Positions 25,561 through 33,742 are shown, counted from the stretch's first letter. The stretch is 36,118 nucleotides of DNA from Lachnospiraceae bacterium (GCA_004556565.1 SFGN01000038.1:1-36118); one strand, 5' to 3'. Numbers and translations: made by a program. The notes: generated by a model not told the origin, from the letters alone.

Positions 25561-26607
25561 TTACCGAAGCGCATCTCCCCGCTCTTCCACCAAATGATAT
25601 CCGGCGCTTTCCACCCGCCTGCTCAGGCATCCCCTGCATTCAGCGGCTTCTTCCCCGGTACAGATTTTATTATCATAAAGCTCATACAGCTTCCGGTTTT
25701 CCACCGGAGACAGATTGGGCATTACCACGTTTGCCCCCACAGAAAGCCCCTTTTCCCTTCCTCTCGGGTCAAGTGTCCCCAGAGCTGTCGTTGCGGGCAG
25801 CAGCACTTTCGGGAGCATGATACGGATGACAGACAGTAAGAACAGCGTCAGATCAACACTCCCCGCCTTTTCCTCGGCATAAATGGTATCGTGATGAGGG
25901 ATAAAAGGTCCGATTCCAACCATTTCAGGCTTTAATTCCTGCAAAAACAGCAAATCTTCTGCAATATTGGACAGTGTCTGTCCCGGAGACCCTACCATAA
26001 ATCCGGCTCCCACCTGATAGCCCAGCTTTTTCAAATCAAACAGGCATTGTTTCCGGTTCGCCAGGCTCATTTCTGCCGGATGAAGGGAACGGTAATGGGA
26101 TTCGTCTGCAGTTTCATGGCGAAGCAGATAACGGTCGGCACCTGCTTCTTTAAACAGACGGTAGCTGTCACAGGATTTTTCCCCGACTGACAGGGTAATG
26201 GCACAATCAGGGAATTCTGTTTTTATCGCCCTGATGATTTCAGCCATCCTTTCGTCCGTATAATAAGGGTCTTCTCCCCCCTGAAGGACGAAGGTACGAT
26301 ATCCTAATCCATACCCCTGCCGGCAGCACTCTAATATTTCATCCCGGGTCAGTCTATATCTGTTGACGTGAGGATTTCCTCTGCGTATACCGCAGTAATA
26401 ACAGTTATTTTTGCAATAATTCGTAAATTCAATCAATCCTCTTGTAAATACTTTAATTCCGTAGTATTGCTTCCTCAATCTTACCGCTTCAGCCTGAAGC
26501 CGTCCCACTGCTTCTTCATCTTCCCGGTATTGAAGCAATTCCAGATATTCTGCCTTTGAAAGATTATGCAATTCGATCAATTTATCAATTACTGTCATAT
26601 CCGCCAT
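25561..26607 (-). CDS. hydE: [FeFe]-hydrogenase maturase, radical SAM protein HydE
   Basis: This 348-residue radical SAM enzyme helps build the organometallic subcluster of [FeFe]-hydrogenase. The SAM cluster motif is CKNNCYYC (Cys65, Cys69, Cys72), followed by GIRRGNPHVNRYRL. FVLQGGEDPYY and SLHPAEMSLANR are typical of HydE. A second cysteine group near the C-terminus, CTGEEAAECRGC (C-x7-C-x2-C), matches the auxiliary cluster site found in many HydE proteins. Biotin synthase and PylB-like relatives are the alternatives but lack this pattern. hydF, hydG and a hydrogenase are not in the window, so the maturation genes are scattered. AGGATGAGAA precedes the ATG at 26607. Confidence 0.9.
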   Translation of the reverse strand: MADMTVIDKLIELHNLSKAEYLELLQYREDEEAVGRLQAEAVRLRKQYYGIKVFTRGLIEFTNYCKNNCYYCGIRRGNPHVNRYRLTRDEILECCRQGYGLGYRTFVLQGGEDPYYTDERMAEIIRAIKTEFPDCAITLSVGEKSCDSYRLFKEAGADRYLLRHETADESHYRSLHPAEMSLANRKQCLFDLKKLGYQVGAGFMVGSPGQTLSNIAEDLLFLQELKPEMVGIGPFIPHHDTIYAEEKAGSVDLTLFLLSVIRIMLPKVLLPATTALGTLDPRGREKGLSVGANVVMPNLSPVENRKLYELYDNKICTGEEAAECRGCLSRRVESAGYHLVEERGDALR

Positions 26608-26731
26608 TTCTCATCCTTTTTTTAAACCCGCCCCGGCTTTATCGCACATTTCTTTCCTATGATATCATTTTCGTCCTGGCAGTTCCAGTGTTTTTTCTTC
26701 GTTAATAAATATGTGTACTGTAATTCTTCAT

Positions 26732-27394
26732 TCACACTCTCCGTTTATCCATTTTCTTTGACAGCAGCATTCCCAGCCCCTGCAGAATCTGTACCAGGGC
26801 TACAAGAATTATTATTGTTACTAACATGACATCTGTCTGGTATCGGTAATATCCATACCGTATGGCAATATCTCCCAGACCGCCGCCGCCAACGACTCCC
26901 GCCATCGCTGAATATCCCAATATCGTTCCGACTGCAATGGTTACGCCTACCAGCAGTGATGTGCGTGCCTCTGCCAGCATGACTTTCCAGATAATCTGAA
27001 AATTTCCCGCTCCCATACTGATCGCCGCTTCTATCACACCACGGTCAACCTCTTTCAATGAAGACTCGACCATGCGGGCAATAAAGGGTGCTGCGGCAAT
27101 AACCAGCGGCACCACTGTGGCGCTTGAGCCGTAGCTTTTTCCGACGATGGCTTTCGTCAGAGGTATCACAAGAATCAGCAGAATCAAAAAAGGAATACTT
27201 CTAACCAGATTTGCCACAAAATCCAACACTTTATAAATCAGCCTGTTCGGCCGGATGCCTTCTTTATCTGTCACTGCCAGAAGAATTCCCATAGGCAGTC
27301 CAAGAACATACCCGAACAATGTAGACATCAATGTCATATAGAGAGTATCTGCCGTCCCTTCTGCCAGCATGATAATCATTTCCTTACCCCACAT
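26732..27394 (-). CDS. metI: Methionine ABC transporter permease
   Basis: This 220-residue inner-membrane subunit of the MetNIQ importer has five hydrophobic segments. It carries the EAA loop that docks on the ATPase (VIEAAISMGAGNFQIIWKV) and the MetI signature MAGVVGGGGLGDIAIRYGYYRY. GGAGG lies 9 bases before the ATG at 27394. It follows metN by 25 bases and is the last transport gene of the run. Its partner binding domain would be the NlpA/MetQ half of the double binding protein at 28292-29887. Confidence 0.92.
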   Translation of the reverse strand: MWGKEMIIMLAEGTADTLYMTLMSTLFGYVLGLPMGILLAVTDKEGIRPNRLIYKVLDFVANLVRSIPFLILLILVIPLTKAIVGKSYGSSATVVPLVIAAAPFIARMVESSLKEVDRGVIEAAISMGAGNFQIIWKVMLAEARTSLLVGVTIAVGTILGYSAMAGVVGGGGLGDIAIRYGYYRYQTDVMLVTIIILVALVQILQGLGMLLSKKMDKRRV

Positions 27395-27419
27395 ATTCTA
27401 AAACCTCCGTATTTCATCT

Positions 27420-28178
27420 TCATTTGTTCTGGATACCTGCGTTGAGGATAAGCTTTCTCGCCGCCTCTGTTTTCGGTGAATCAAATACTTCATCCACCGT
27501 CCCGGATTCTACAAGCTTCCCTTCCTCCAGCACAGCCACATGGCTGCAGATTTCCCGGACAACGCTCATCTCATGCGTGATGACCACAATGGTAATTCCA
27601 TACTTTTCATTGATATCTTTCAATAAGGAAAGTATGGATTTTGTTGTCTGAGGATCCAGTGCACTTGTCGCCTCATCACAGAGCAGTATTTCCGGATTTG
27701 CAGCCAGCACGCGTGCAATCGCAACTCTTTGTTTCTGACCTCCGGACAGCTGAGCCGGATAGGCTTTTGCTTTTTCCTTCAGGCCTACCGTTTTTAATAA
27801 CTTAGAAGCCCGTTCCCTTGCTTCTTTTTTCTTCATTCCCGCAATTTCCAGTGGAAAACATACATTATCCAGAACATTTCTCTGCATCAGAAGATTGAAA
27901 TGCTGGAAGATCATACCTATCTTCCGTCTTTCCATTCGCAATTCCCGCTCCGAAAGTTCCAGAAGATTATTTTTTCCTATAAAAATACTTCCGGAAGTAG
28001 GGCGTTCCAGCAGATTCAGACACCTCACCAACGTACTTTTTCCTGCTCCGGACAGTCCTATAATCCCAAAAATATCTCCTTTGTCAATAGAAAAACTGAT
28101 ATCATCCGCAGCGACTACTTCTCCCGTGCCTGAACTAAATATTTTATTTAAATGTTCTACCTTTATGATCGGTTCCAT
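27420..28178 (-). CDS. metN: Methionine ABC transporter ATP-binding protein, short form
   Basis: This 252-residue ABC ATPase has Walker A GLSGAGKST (residues 41-49), Q-loop GMIFQHFNLL, signature LSGGQKQR, Walker B ILLCDEATSALD and the switch His in VVITHEM. The sequence FGIIGLSGAGKSTLVRCLNL and the neighbouring metI identify it as MetN. Typical MetN proteins have about 340 residues with a C-terminal NIL (ACT-like) domain that binds methionine and shuts the transporter down (trans-inhibition). This one ends just after the ATPase core (KLILNAGIQNK), with a normal stop and no NIL-like sequence before metI. It should therefore lack that feedback control. The gene begins 113 bases after the binding-protein gene, with a hairpin between. 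Confidence 0.9.
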   Translation of the reverse strand: MEPIIKVEHLNKIFSSGTGEVVAADDISFSIDKGDIFGIIGLSGAGKSTLVRCLNLLERPTSGSIFIGKNNLLELSERELRMERRKIGMIFQHFNLLMQRNVLDNVCFPLEIAGMKKKEARERASKLLKTVGLKEKAKAYPAQLSGGQKQRVAIARVLAANPEILLCDEATSALDPQTTKSILSLLKDINEKYGITIVVITHEMSVVREICSHVAVLEEGKLVESGTVDEVFDSPKTEAARKLILNAGIQNK

Positions 28179-28216
28179 CCTTTACTCCTCATATCTGATT
28201 TTATGTATTATAAACG

Positions 28217-28259
28217 AAAGGTGGGATGCCGCCGTTAAATTGCAGCACCCCGCACCTTT
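28217..28259 (-). terminator. Hairpin between binding-protein gene and metN
   Basis: On the minus strand AAAGGTGCGGGGTGC and GCATCCCACCTTT pair with small interruptions around a 15-base loop. The following T tract is poor (CGTTTATAATAC). An intercistronic stem at this place commonly protects the binding-protein mRNA or partly stops transcription, giving more binding protein than transporter. The TATAAT after it may belong to a metN promoter. Confidence 0.5.
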
Positions 28260-28291
28260 AAAGGAATTATTCCCCTGAATCTCTCTCCAGA

Positions 28292-29887
28292 TTATTCCTC
28301 AAACGGAATAACTGCGCCGTCATATGTTTCATTAATAAATGTTTTAATTTCTTCAGACTTCAGAGCTTTGACCAATGCCTGCGTTTTTTCTGAATCCTCA
28401 TTTCCTTCTTTTACTGCGATCACATTTACGTATGTCTTCGCAGCTTCTGAATCGGATGTTTCATAAGCAATGGCATCTTTTGCTGCTGAAAGACCTGCCT
28501 GCAGTGCATAGTTTCCGTTAAGTACTACGAAAGCCACTTCATCTTTTACTCTTGATACCTGTGCCGCTTCCATTTCCTGAATCTGGATATTTTTCGGATT
28601 GTCCTCGATATCCTTTACAGTTGCTGCCAGTCCTGCGCCGTCTTTTAAAGTAATGATACCATTTGCTTCCAAAAGCAGCAGTGCCCTTGCTTCATTTGTC
28701 GTGTCGTTCGGAACTGCAATCACATCTCCGTCCTCCAGCTTATCCAGTGAATCCTTGGTTCCCGGATAGATACCAAACGGTTCATAGTGGATACCGCCTG
28801 CATTTACCAGATGTGTCCCGTTATTCTCGTTAAAATCTTCAAGATACGGAATGTGCTGGAAATAGTTTGCGTCAATCTGTCCGTCCTCCACTACCAGGTT
28901 CGGCTGAACATAATCTTCATATACTGTCACTTCCAGATCCCATCCTTCTGCTGCAAGGATTGGTTTTACCTGTTCGAGAATCTCAGCATGAGGTGTCTCA
29001 GATGCTGCCACTGTAATGGTACCCTTGTTCTCTACCACTACGCCGCCTTCTACGACCAGGCTGTCAATATCGACTTCTGTTCCATATACCGGCTCCAGTG
29101 TTTCTTTATAGTCTGCGTGGAAAAATTCTTCATCTGCCAGAGCTACGATTTCTTCATTAATCCAGTCTTTTAATGTATCATTTCCTTTAGATACGGCCGG
29201 TGCAATCGTATCCAGGTCTCCCAGCGACTGGATTCCTACAGAAAATCCGTCGTTCTGAAGAGCCCATGCAAGAACCTCTGTGTTGTCAGTGGAAAGTGCG
29301 TCTCCTCTTCCATCCAGCAGTGCATTATAGGCTTCTGTATACTGGTCGAACTTCAGCAGTTCTACCTCCGGGTAATTCTCTGTGAAATAAGTCTCAGCAG
29401 TTGTTCCCTTGGCAACGATCAGCTTCTTTCCTTCCAGATCTTCCGGTTTTGTGATCAAAGCATCATCCGGTGATACAACTCCAAGAGCGACTTTCATATA
29501 CGGGAGTGCAAAATCTACAGACTGTGCACGTTCCTCTGTTACCGTAAAGTTTGCAAGGATCACATCGACTTTTCCGGACTCCAGATACTCAACACGGCTT
29601 GCAGGCTCTGTAGATACATATTCAATCTCTACGCCAAGATCCTTTGCAAGACGTTCTGCGAAATAAACATCATACCCCTGATAATCCCCATTTTCATCCA
29701 CATAACCAAATGGATTCTTGTCACTGAAAACACCAATGACAATTTTCCCGCTTTCCTTGATCTCATCCAGAGTACGGTAGATTCTGCCCTCCTCTGATGT
29801 TTCCTCATCAGCTTTTTTCTGTCCGCATCCTGTCAAAGATGCAACTACAAGAGCAAATGCAAGCAACAATGTAATAAACTTTTTCAT
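28292..29887 (-). CDS. Double substrate-binding lipoprotein: SBP_bac_3 fused to NlpA/MetQ
   Basis: This 531-residue lipoprotein has a signal peptide and lipobox SLTGCG, with Cys21 as the lipidated residue. Residues about 38-265 are a full polar amino acid binding domain (SBP_bac_3): GKIVIGVFSDKNPFGYVDEN, NFTVTEERAQSVDFALPYM, LIVAKGTTAETYF. Residues about 285-531 are a full NlpA/MetQ methionine-binding domain: ITVAASETPHAEILEQVKPI, ANYFQHIPYLE, VPNDTTNEARALLLLE, FVVLNGNYALQAGL. MetQ's own signal is absent, as expected for a fusion. The ATG at 29887 has AAGGA eight bases before it. The gene lies exactly between the polar amino acid importer genes (upstream) and metN-metI (downstream), so one anchored protein probably feeds both. 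Cystine plus methionine is the likely pair; ligands are inferred. Confidence 0.93.
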   Translation of the reverse strand: MKKFITLLLAFALVVASLTGCGQKKADEETSEEGRIYRTLDEIKESGKIVIGVFSDKNPFGYVDENGDYQGYDVYFAERLAKDLGVEIEYVSTEPASRVEYLESGKVDVILANFTVTEERAQSVDFALPYMKVALGVVSPDDALITKPEDLEGKKLIVAKGTTAETYFTENYPEVELLKFDQYTEAYNALLDGRGDALSTDNTEVLAWALQNDGFSVGIQSLGDLDTIAPAVSKGNDTLKDWINEEIVALADEEFFHADYKETLEPVYGTEVDIDSLVVEGGVVVENKGTITVAASETPHAEILEQVKPILAAEGWDLEVTVYEDYVQPNLVVEDGQIDANYFQHIPYLEDFNENNGTHLVNAGGIHYEPFGIYPGTKDSLDKLEDGDVIAVPNDTTNEARALLLLEANGIITLKDGAGLAATVKDIEDNPKNIQIQEMEAAQVSRVKDEVAFVVLNGNYALQAGLSAAKDAIAYETSDSEAAKTYVNVIAVKEGNEDSEKTQALVKALKSEEIKTFINETYDGAVIPFEE

Positions 29888-29892
29888 AATTC

Positions 29893-30651
29893 TCATCCTT
29901 CTTTCTTTTTAAACGTAAATGTATTCAAAAACCGCCTTGCACGATCGGTTTTTGGCTGAGTAAAAAACTTTTCCGGTGCATCCATCTCTACGATTTCACC
30001 ACCGTCCAAAAATACAATTCTGTCTGCGACAGCTCTGGCGAACTGCATCTCATGCGTAACAATTACCATGGTAGAACCGGCCTTTGCCAGTTCCAGCATC
30101 ACATCCAGTACCTCCCGGACCATCTCCGGGTCCAGCGCAGCAGTCACTTCATCAAACAGGAGAATCTCCGGCCTCATGATCAGGGCTCTTACGATTGCGA
30201 CTCTCTGCTTCTGCCCTCCCGATAACTGCCGGGGAAAAGCATCTTTTTTATCCAGAAGCCCGACTCTTCCCAGCAGCTCCTTTGCTTCCTTCTCTGCTTC
30301 TTTTTTATCCTTTTTCTGTACTTTCAAAGGTCCAAGCAGAATATTATCGATCACCGTCATATGCGGAAAGAGTTCATAGCTTTGGAACACCATTCCTATT
30401 TTCTGACGGACATCACTCCATTTTGTTTTATTATCCGTAATCACATTACCATCCAAGAGTATTTCCCCGGACTGAATCTGCTCCAGTCCGTTCATACATC
30501 GGAGGAATGTACTTTTTCCACATCCGGAAGGTCCTATGAGGACCACTACTTCACCTTTATGTACATCCAGCGATATATCTTTCAATACCGGTCCGTTGCC
30601 ATAATCTTTGTGAAGATGATGTATTTCCAGCAATTTCTCTTTCTGGACCAC
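29893..30651 (-). CDS. Polar amino acid ABC transporter ATP-binding protein
   Basis: This 252-residue ABC ATPase of the GlnQ/HisP/TcyC group has Walker A GPSGCGKST, Q-loop GMVFQSYELFPHMTV, signature LSGGQKQR, Walker B ILLFDEVTAALDPEMV and the switch His in VTHEMQFA. These are specific to polar amino acid importers. I start it at GTG 30651 because AGGAGG is eight bases before; the longer frame to 30783 would run 94 bases into the permease gene and adds unrelated residues. It is 38 bases after the permease and its stop is 5 bases from the ATG of the double binding protein. The substrate is probably cystine or a related amino acid, judging from the sulfur context. Confidence 0.9.
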   Translation of the reverse strand: MVQKEKLLEIHHLHKDYGNGPVLKDISLDVHKGEVVVLIGPSGCGKSTFLRCMNGLEQIQSGEILLDGNVITDNKTKWSDVRQKIGMVFQSYELFPHMTVIDNILLGPLKVQKKDKKEAEKEAKELLGRVGLLDKKDAFPRQLSGGQKQRVAIVRALIMRPEILLFDEVTAALDPEMVREVLDVMLELAKAGSTMVIVTHEMQFARAVADRIVFLDGGEIVEMDAPEKFFTQPKTDRARRFLNTFTFKKKEG

Positions 30652-30689
30652 TAAATCCACCTCCTGCATGTTGTTCAGCGTTTGCCGTA

Positions 30690-31367
30690 TTAATTTGCCC
30701 ATTTCTTTTCCATTCTGGCCGCCAGCCTTGATATGGGCCAACAGACTATAAAGTACAAAAAGAAAATCGTTCCGTATATCCAAAGTGCCGAATCCGGTAC
30801 CGTATACCGGTTTGCTTCGATAATCTGCTGCGCCACTTTCATTACTTCCACCACCCCGATCAATACAATCAGCGAAGTCGTTTTTATCATTCTGGTCATC
30901 AGATTAATCGCCAGAGGAATAAGCCGACGCTGGGTCTGCGGGATGATGATATACCGGTAAATCTGAATCACATCCAGCCCCAGTGCCGCACCGCTTTCAT
31001 ACTGATGCTTTGGTATGGATATCAAAGCGCCCCTGACCAAATCTCCCATTTCCGCCGTTCCCCACAGTGTAAATACGATCACTGCTGAAACCTGCCCGGA
31101 CAGTTGAATGCCGAAAGATTTCGTCGCCCCGAAGTAGACGAGAAATAATAAAACCAGCTGCGGCATAATCCTTATAAACTCCAGATACACCTTTGTAATA
31201 CAGCGGGTAATCGGATTTTTTAATGTCATCACCATTCCCAGCAGTATCCCGAATATTATGGATAAGGCAACGGATATAAGAGAAATCTTTACGGTAATCC
31301 ATAAGCCTCCCATAAGTCTTGCAAAATTATTGCCCATGAACAGGACTCTAATTCCCAAATCCTGCAT
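30690..31367 (-). CDS. Polar amino acid ABC transporter permease (second)
   Basis: This 225-residue membrane subunit is of the HisMQ type, with about five helices. It has ITVKISLISVALSIIFGILL, EFIRIMPQLVLLFLVYFG and the ATPase-docking EAA-like loop ESGAALGLDVIQIYRYIIIP. The ATG at 31367 is preferred: GAGGAGG lies 7 bases before it. The gene overlaps the end of the first permease by 20 bases, showing tight coupling. The two permeases are related but clearly different, so they form a heterodimer like HisM/HisQ. They share the ATPase at 29893-30651. Confidence 0.9.
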   Translation of the reverse strand: MQDLGIRVLFMGNNFARLMGGLWITVKISLISVALSIIFGILLGMVMTLKNPITRCITKVYLEFIRIMPQLVLLFLVYFGATKSFGIQLSGQVSAVIVFTLWGTAEMGDLVRGALISIPKHQYESGAALGLDVIQIYRYIIIPQTQRRLIPLAINLMTRMIKTTSLIVLIGVVEVMKVAQQIIEANRYTVPDSALWIYGTIFFLYFIVCWPISRLAARMEKKWAN

Positions 31368-32007
31368 ACCGAAGCCTCCTCTCAAGCCATCCTGCCGCTA
31401 ATGAGACAGGAAGCAGCAATACCAGATAAGCGATCACCAGCATCAGCAGTGCCTCATCCGTCTGATAATATAAACCGATCAGATCCTTTGCTACGTACAT
31501 CAAATCAGCAAGAGCAACCACGCTGAATACTGAGGTTTCTTTAATCAGGAAAATCACATTGGCACATAAAGCAGGAACAGACACTGCCAGTGCCTGCGGG
31601 AAAACCACATACCGCATTGCCTGCGGATGGCTTAACCCGATAGCAAGCGCCGATTCAACCTGGCTTTTTTCCACGGCTTCCAGCCCACTTCGGAATGCCT
31701 CTGCCATGTAACTGCCGCCCAGAAAACTCAATCCGATGACCGCACAGCTTTCTGAGCTGAGCATGATCCCGATCTTCGGAAGACCGAAGTACAGAAAAAA
31801 TAACTGTACAAGCAGCGGTGTGTTCCTGGACAATTCTATGTATATCGCTGTTATACGCTTTATTACAGGAACTCTGTAATATCCCGCCAGGGAACATATG
31901 ATTCCGATAATTATGGAAAATAAAATTCCCGTAATTCCTAACCGAAGTGTTAATTTTGCGGCTTCCACATACATTGGAAGATATTTTGTCACAAAACCGA
32001 TATCCAA
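31348..32007 (-). CDS. Polar amino acid ABC transporter permease (first)
   Basis: This 219-residue HisMQ-type permease starts with the TTG at 32007, supported by AAGGAGTG close upstream. It has AKLTLRLGITGILFSIIIGI, IELSRNTPLLVQLFFLYFGL (the family's R-N-T-P-L block) and the docking loop VESALAIGLSHPQAMRYVVFP. It is the first gene of the uptake operon, about 70 bases after a good promoter, and overlaps the next permease gene. With that gene and the ATPase it forms the membrane part of a polar amino acid importer; the SBP_bac_3 half of the double lipoprotein should be its receptor. Confidence 0.9.
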   Translation of the reverse strand: MDIGFVTKYLPMYVEAAKLTLRLGITGILFSIIIGIICSLAGYYRVPVIKRITAIYIELSRNTPLLVQLFFLYFGLPKIGIMLSSESCAVIGLSFLGGSYMAEAFRSGLEAVEKSQVESALAIGLSHPQAMRYVVFPQALAVSVPALCANVIFLIKETSVFSVVALADLMYVAKDLIGLYYQTDEALLMLVIAYLVLLLPVSLAAGWLERRLRYAGFGN

Positions 32008-32058
32008 ATTATCACTCCTTTACAACAATTTATATGCAGATTCATAATTACTTATTTT

Positions 32059-32104
32059 TCCTATCGTTTTAGTAGGATTCTAACACAAGTTTTTTGTCTG
32101 TCAA
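32059..32104 (-). promoter_or_regulatory. Promoter and candidate operator of the amino acid uptake operon
   Basis: On the minus strand TTGACA (32099-32104) and TAGAAT (32077-32082) are 16 bases apart. Right after the -10 box lies the inverted repeat TCCTA...TAGGA (32059-32077, 9-base centre), covering the expected start of transcription. A dyad with TAGGAA at such a place recalls the sites of Rrf2-type cysteine regulators (CymR) of Firmicutes, but this resemblance is from memory and not strict. The leader is about 63 bases, too short for a SAM riboswitch or T-box. Confidence 0.55.
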
Positions 32105-32169
32105 CGATTTTTTTAGATTTTTATTGTATTTTATTAAAAACATACCGGAATAGTATGTTTTAAACACTC

Positions 32170-32194
32170 AAAAATGGTCCACCGGACCATTTTT
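32170..32194. terminator. Perfect hairpin with A and T tracts
   Basis: AAAAATGGTCC (32170-32180) and GGACCATTTTT (32184-32194) form a perfect 11-bp stem with a 3-base loop. It ends in T runs on both strands and so works in either direction. It lies between the pdxT terminator and the uptake operon promoter and should insulate them. Confidence 0.75.
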
Positions 32195-32210
32195 TCATAT
32201 GCTTTGCAAC

Positions 32211-32249
32211 AAAAAAGGCAGCAGAACCTCAAAACTTCGATTCTGCTGC
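32211..32249 (-). terminator. Terminator of pdxST
   Basis: On the minus strand GCAGCAGAA and TTCTGCTGC pair perfectly around a 14-base loop and are followed by CTTTTTT. It is 12 bases after the pdxT stop. Confidence 0.85.
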
Positions 32250-32260
32250 TCTCTGATATT

Positions 32261-32821
32261 TTATCTGATCATATTTAAAAAGTATTGATGTACTCTTGTA
32301 TCATCATTAACTTCCGGATGAAACGCTGTCACTAGCTGATTTTCCTGGCGGGCTGCAACGATTTTTCCGTCCGCCTGTGCCAGTATTTCGGTATTTTCAT
32401 ATATTTTTTCTATATACGGGGCACGGATAAACGACATCGGTATTGTCCCGATTCCTTTAAATTCCTGTTCTGTATAAAAGCTGCCAAGCTGTCTTCCATA
32501 AGCATTTCGTTTCACACGGATGTCCATTGTTCCCAGGCAGGCCGGATTATCTTCCACTTCTTTTGCCAGAAGAATCAACCCTGCACAGGTCCCGTATACA
32601 GGCATGCCTGACCGGATTTTCTCACGGATGATTTCAAACATTCCTGATTCATGCAAAAGTTTTGCCATGACAGTGCTTTCTCCCCCCGGAAGAATCAATG
32701 CATCAAACGGATGATCCAGATCTTTCCTCTGGCGGATTTCAAAATGCTCGGCACCCAGCCTGTCAAGCATAGCTCCATGCTCGGCAAAAGCCCCCTGTAA
32801 AGCTAAAATTCCTACTGTCAT
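32261..32821 (-). CDS. pdxT: Pyridoxal 5'-phosphate synthase glutaminase subunit
   Basis: This 186-residue class I glutaminase supplies ammonia to PdxS for vitamin B6 synthesis. It starts MTVGILALQGAFAEH. It has the LILPGGESTVM oxyanion block, the nucleophile Cys79 in YGTCAGLILL and the His of the triad in TAFHPEVNDD. The length is normal. The ATG follows the pdxS stop after one base, the standard pdxST arrangement, and a strong terminator follows. All catalytic residues are present. Confidence 0.95.
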   Translation of the reverse strand: MTVGILALQGAFAEHGAMLDRLGAEHFEIRQRKDLDHPFDALILPGGESTVMAKLLHESGMFEIIREKIRSGMPVYGTCAGLILLAKEVEDNPACLGTMDIRVKRNAYGRQLGSFYTEQEFKGIGTIPMSFIRAPYIEKIYENTEILAQADGKIVAARQENQLVTAFHPEVNDDTRVHQYFLNMIR

Positions 32822-32822
32822 C

Positions 32823-33698
32823 CTATTTTCCCCGCTCTGCCATCAGAAGTTCAATTTCCTGCTCATTAATTCCAACCATTGCCTCTCCCAGATCTTCGGA
32901 AAGCTCTGCGATCAATTTTGCATCTGTGTAATTCGTAACTGATTTTACAATTGCCGCCGCGCGTTTTGCCGGATTTCCGGATTTAAAAATTCCGGAGCCC
33001 ACAAACACACCTTCTGCCCCAAGCTGCATCATCAGTGCGGCATCAGCCGGCGTTGCCACTCCGCCTGCCGCAAAATTTACAACCGGGAGTTTGCCATTCT
33101 CATGAACATACTGCAGCAGATCAACAGGAACCTGAAGCTGTTTTGCCGCTTCAAAAATTTCATCATCCCTTAAATTCTGTACTCTTCGTATCTCTGCATT
33201 CATCGCTCTCATATGGCGGACTGCCTGAACGACATCTCCTGTGCCCGGCTCACCTTTTGTACGGATCATGGATGCACCTTCTGCAATTCTGCGGAGTGCT
33301 TCCCCCAGGTCACGTGCGCCACAGACAAAAGGTACTTTAAATTCCCGTTTGTTAATATGATATACATCATCTGCCGGAGATAACACTTCACTTTCATCAA
33401 TGTAATCAATCTCAATCGCCTCTAATATCTGTGCTTCCACAAAATGCCCGATACGGCACTTTGCCATGACAGGAATCGAAACTGCCTCCTGTATCCCCTT
33501 AATCATTTTCGGATCGCTCATTCTGGAAACGCCTCCTGCCGCACGGATATCTGCCGGAATACGCTCCAGTGCCATTACAGCACATGCCCCGGCTTCTTCT
33601 GCTATTCTGGCCTGCTCCGGTGTCGTCACGTCCATAATAACGCCGCCTTTCAGCATTTGTGCAAGCTGTTTATTTAACTCATATCTTTTGTCTTCCAT
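32823..33698 (-). CDS. pdxS: Pyridoxal 5'-phosphate synthase lyase subunit
   Basis: This 291-residue PdxS barrel makes PLP from ribose 5-phosphate, glyceraldehyde 3-phosphate and ammonia from PdxT, in a dodecamer with it. It has the key Asp23 in GGVIMDVTTPEQA, Lys80 in PVMAKCRIGH (the Schiff-base lysine, Lys81 in B. subtilis numbering) and the phosphate site around IRTKGEPGTGDVVQAVRHMR. It has LPVVNFAAGGVATPADAALM near the end. It is first in a two-gene operon with pdxT. Two direct repeats that look like PdxR sites lie next to a promoter with a poor -35 box. PLP made here serves the two PLP-dependent sulfur enzymes encoded next door, among others. Confidence 0.96.
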   Translation of the reverse strand: MEDKRYELNKQLAQMLKGGVIMDVTTPEQARIAEEAGACAVMALERIPADIRAAGGVSRMSDPKMIKGIQEAVSIPVMAKCRIGHFVEAQILEAIEIDYIDESEVLSPADDVYHINKREFKVPFVCGARDLGEALRRIAEGASMIRTKGEPGTGDVVQAVRHMRAMNAEIRRVQNLRDDEIFEAAKQLQVPVDLLQYVHENGKLPVVNFAAGGVATPADAALMMQLGAEGVFVGSGIFKSGNPAKRAAAIVKSVTNYTDAKLIAELSEDLGEAMVGINEQEIELLMAERGK

Positions 33699-33742
33699 AA
33701 TTATTTCCTACCTTTCATATATGAATAACGATTTATATGGTT

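Noticed and set aside
26680..26702. Plus-strand hairpin CTGGCAGTTCCAG with a T tract as a terminator
   Set aside because: The stem is only 4-5 bp and no plus-strand gene lies upstream to be terminated.
30652..30783. N-terminal extension of the polar amino acid ATPase
   Set aside because: It would run deep into the permease gene; AGGAGG before GTG 30651 gives the normal 252-residue length.
32008..32076. SAM riboswitch or T-box in the leader of the methionine/cystine uptake operon
   Set aside because: The leader is only about 63 bases with no kink-turn, no T-box sequence and no terminator fold.
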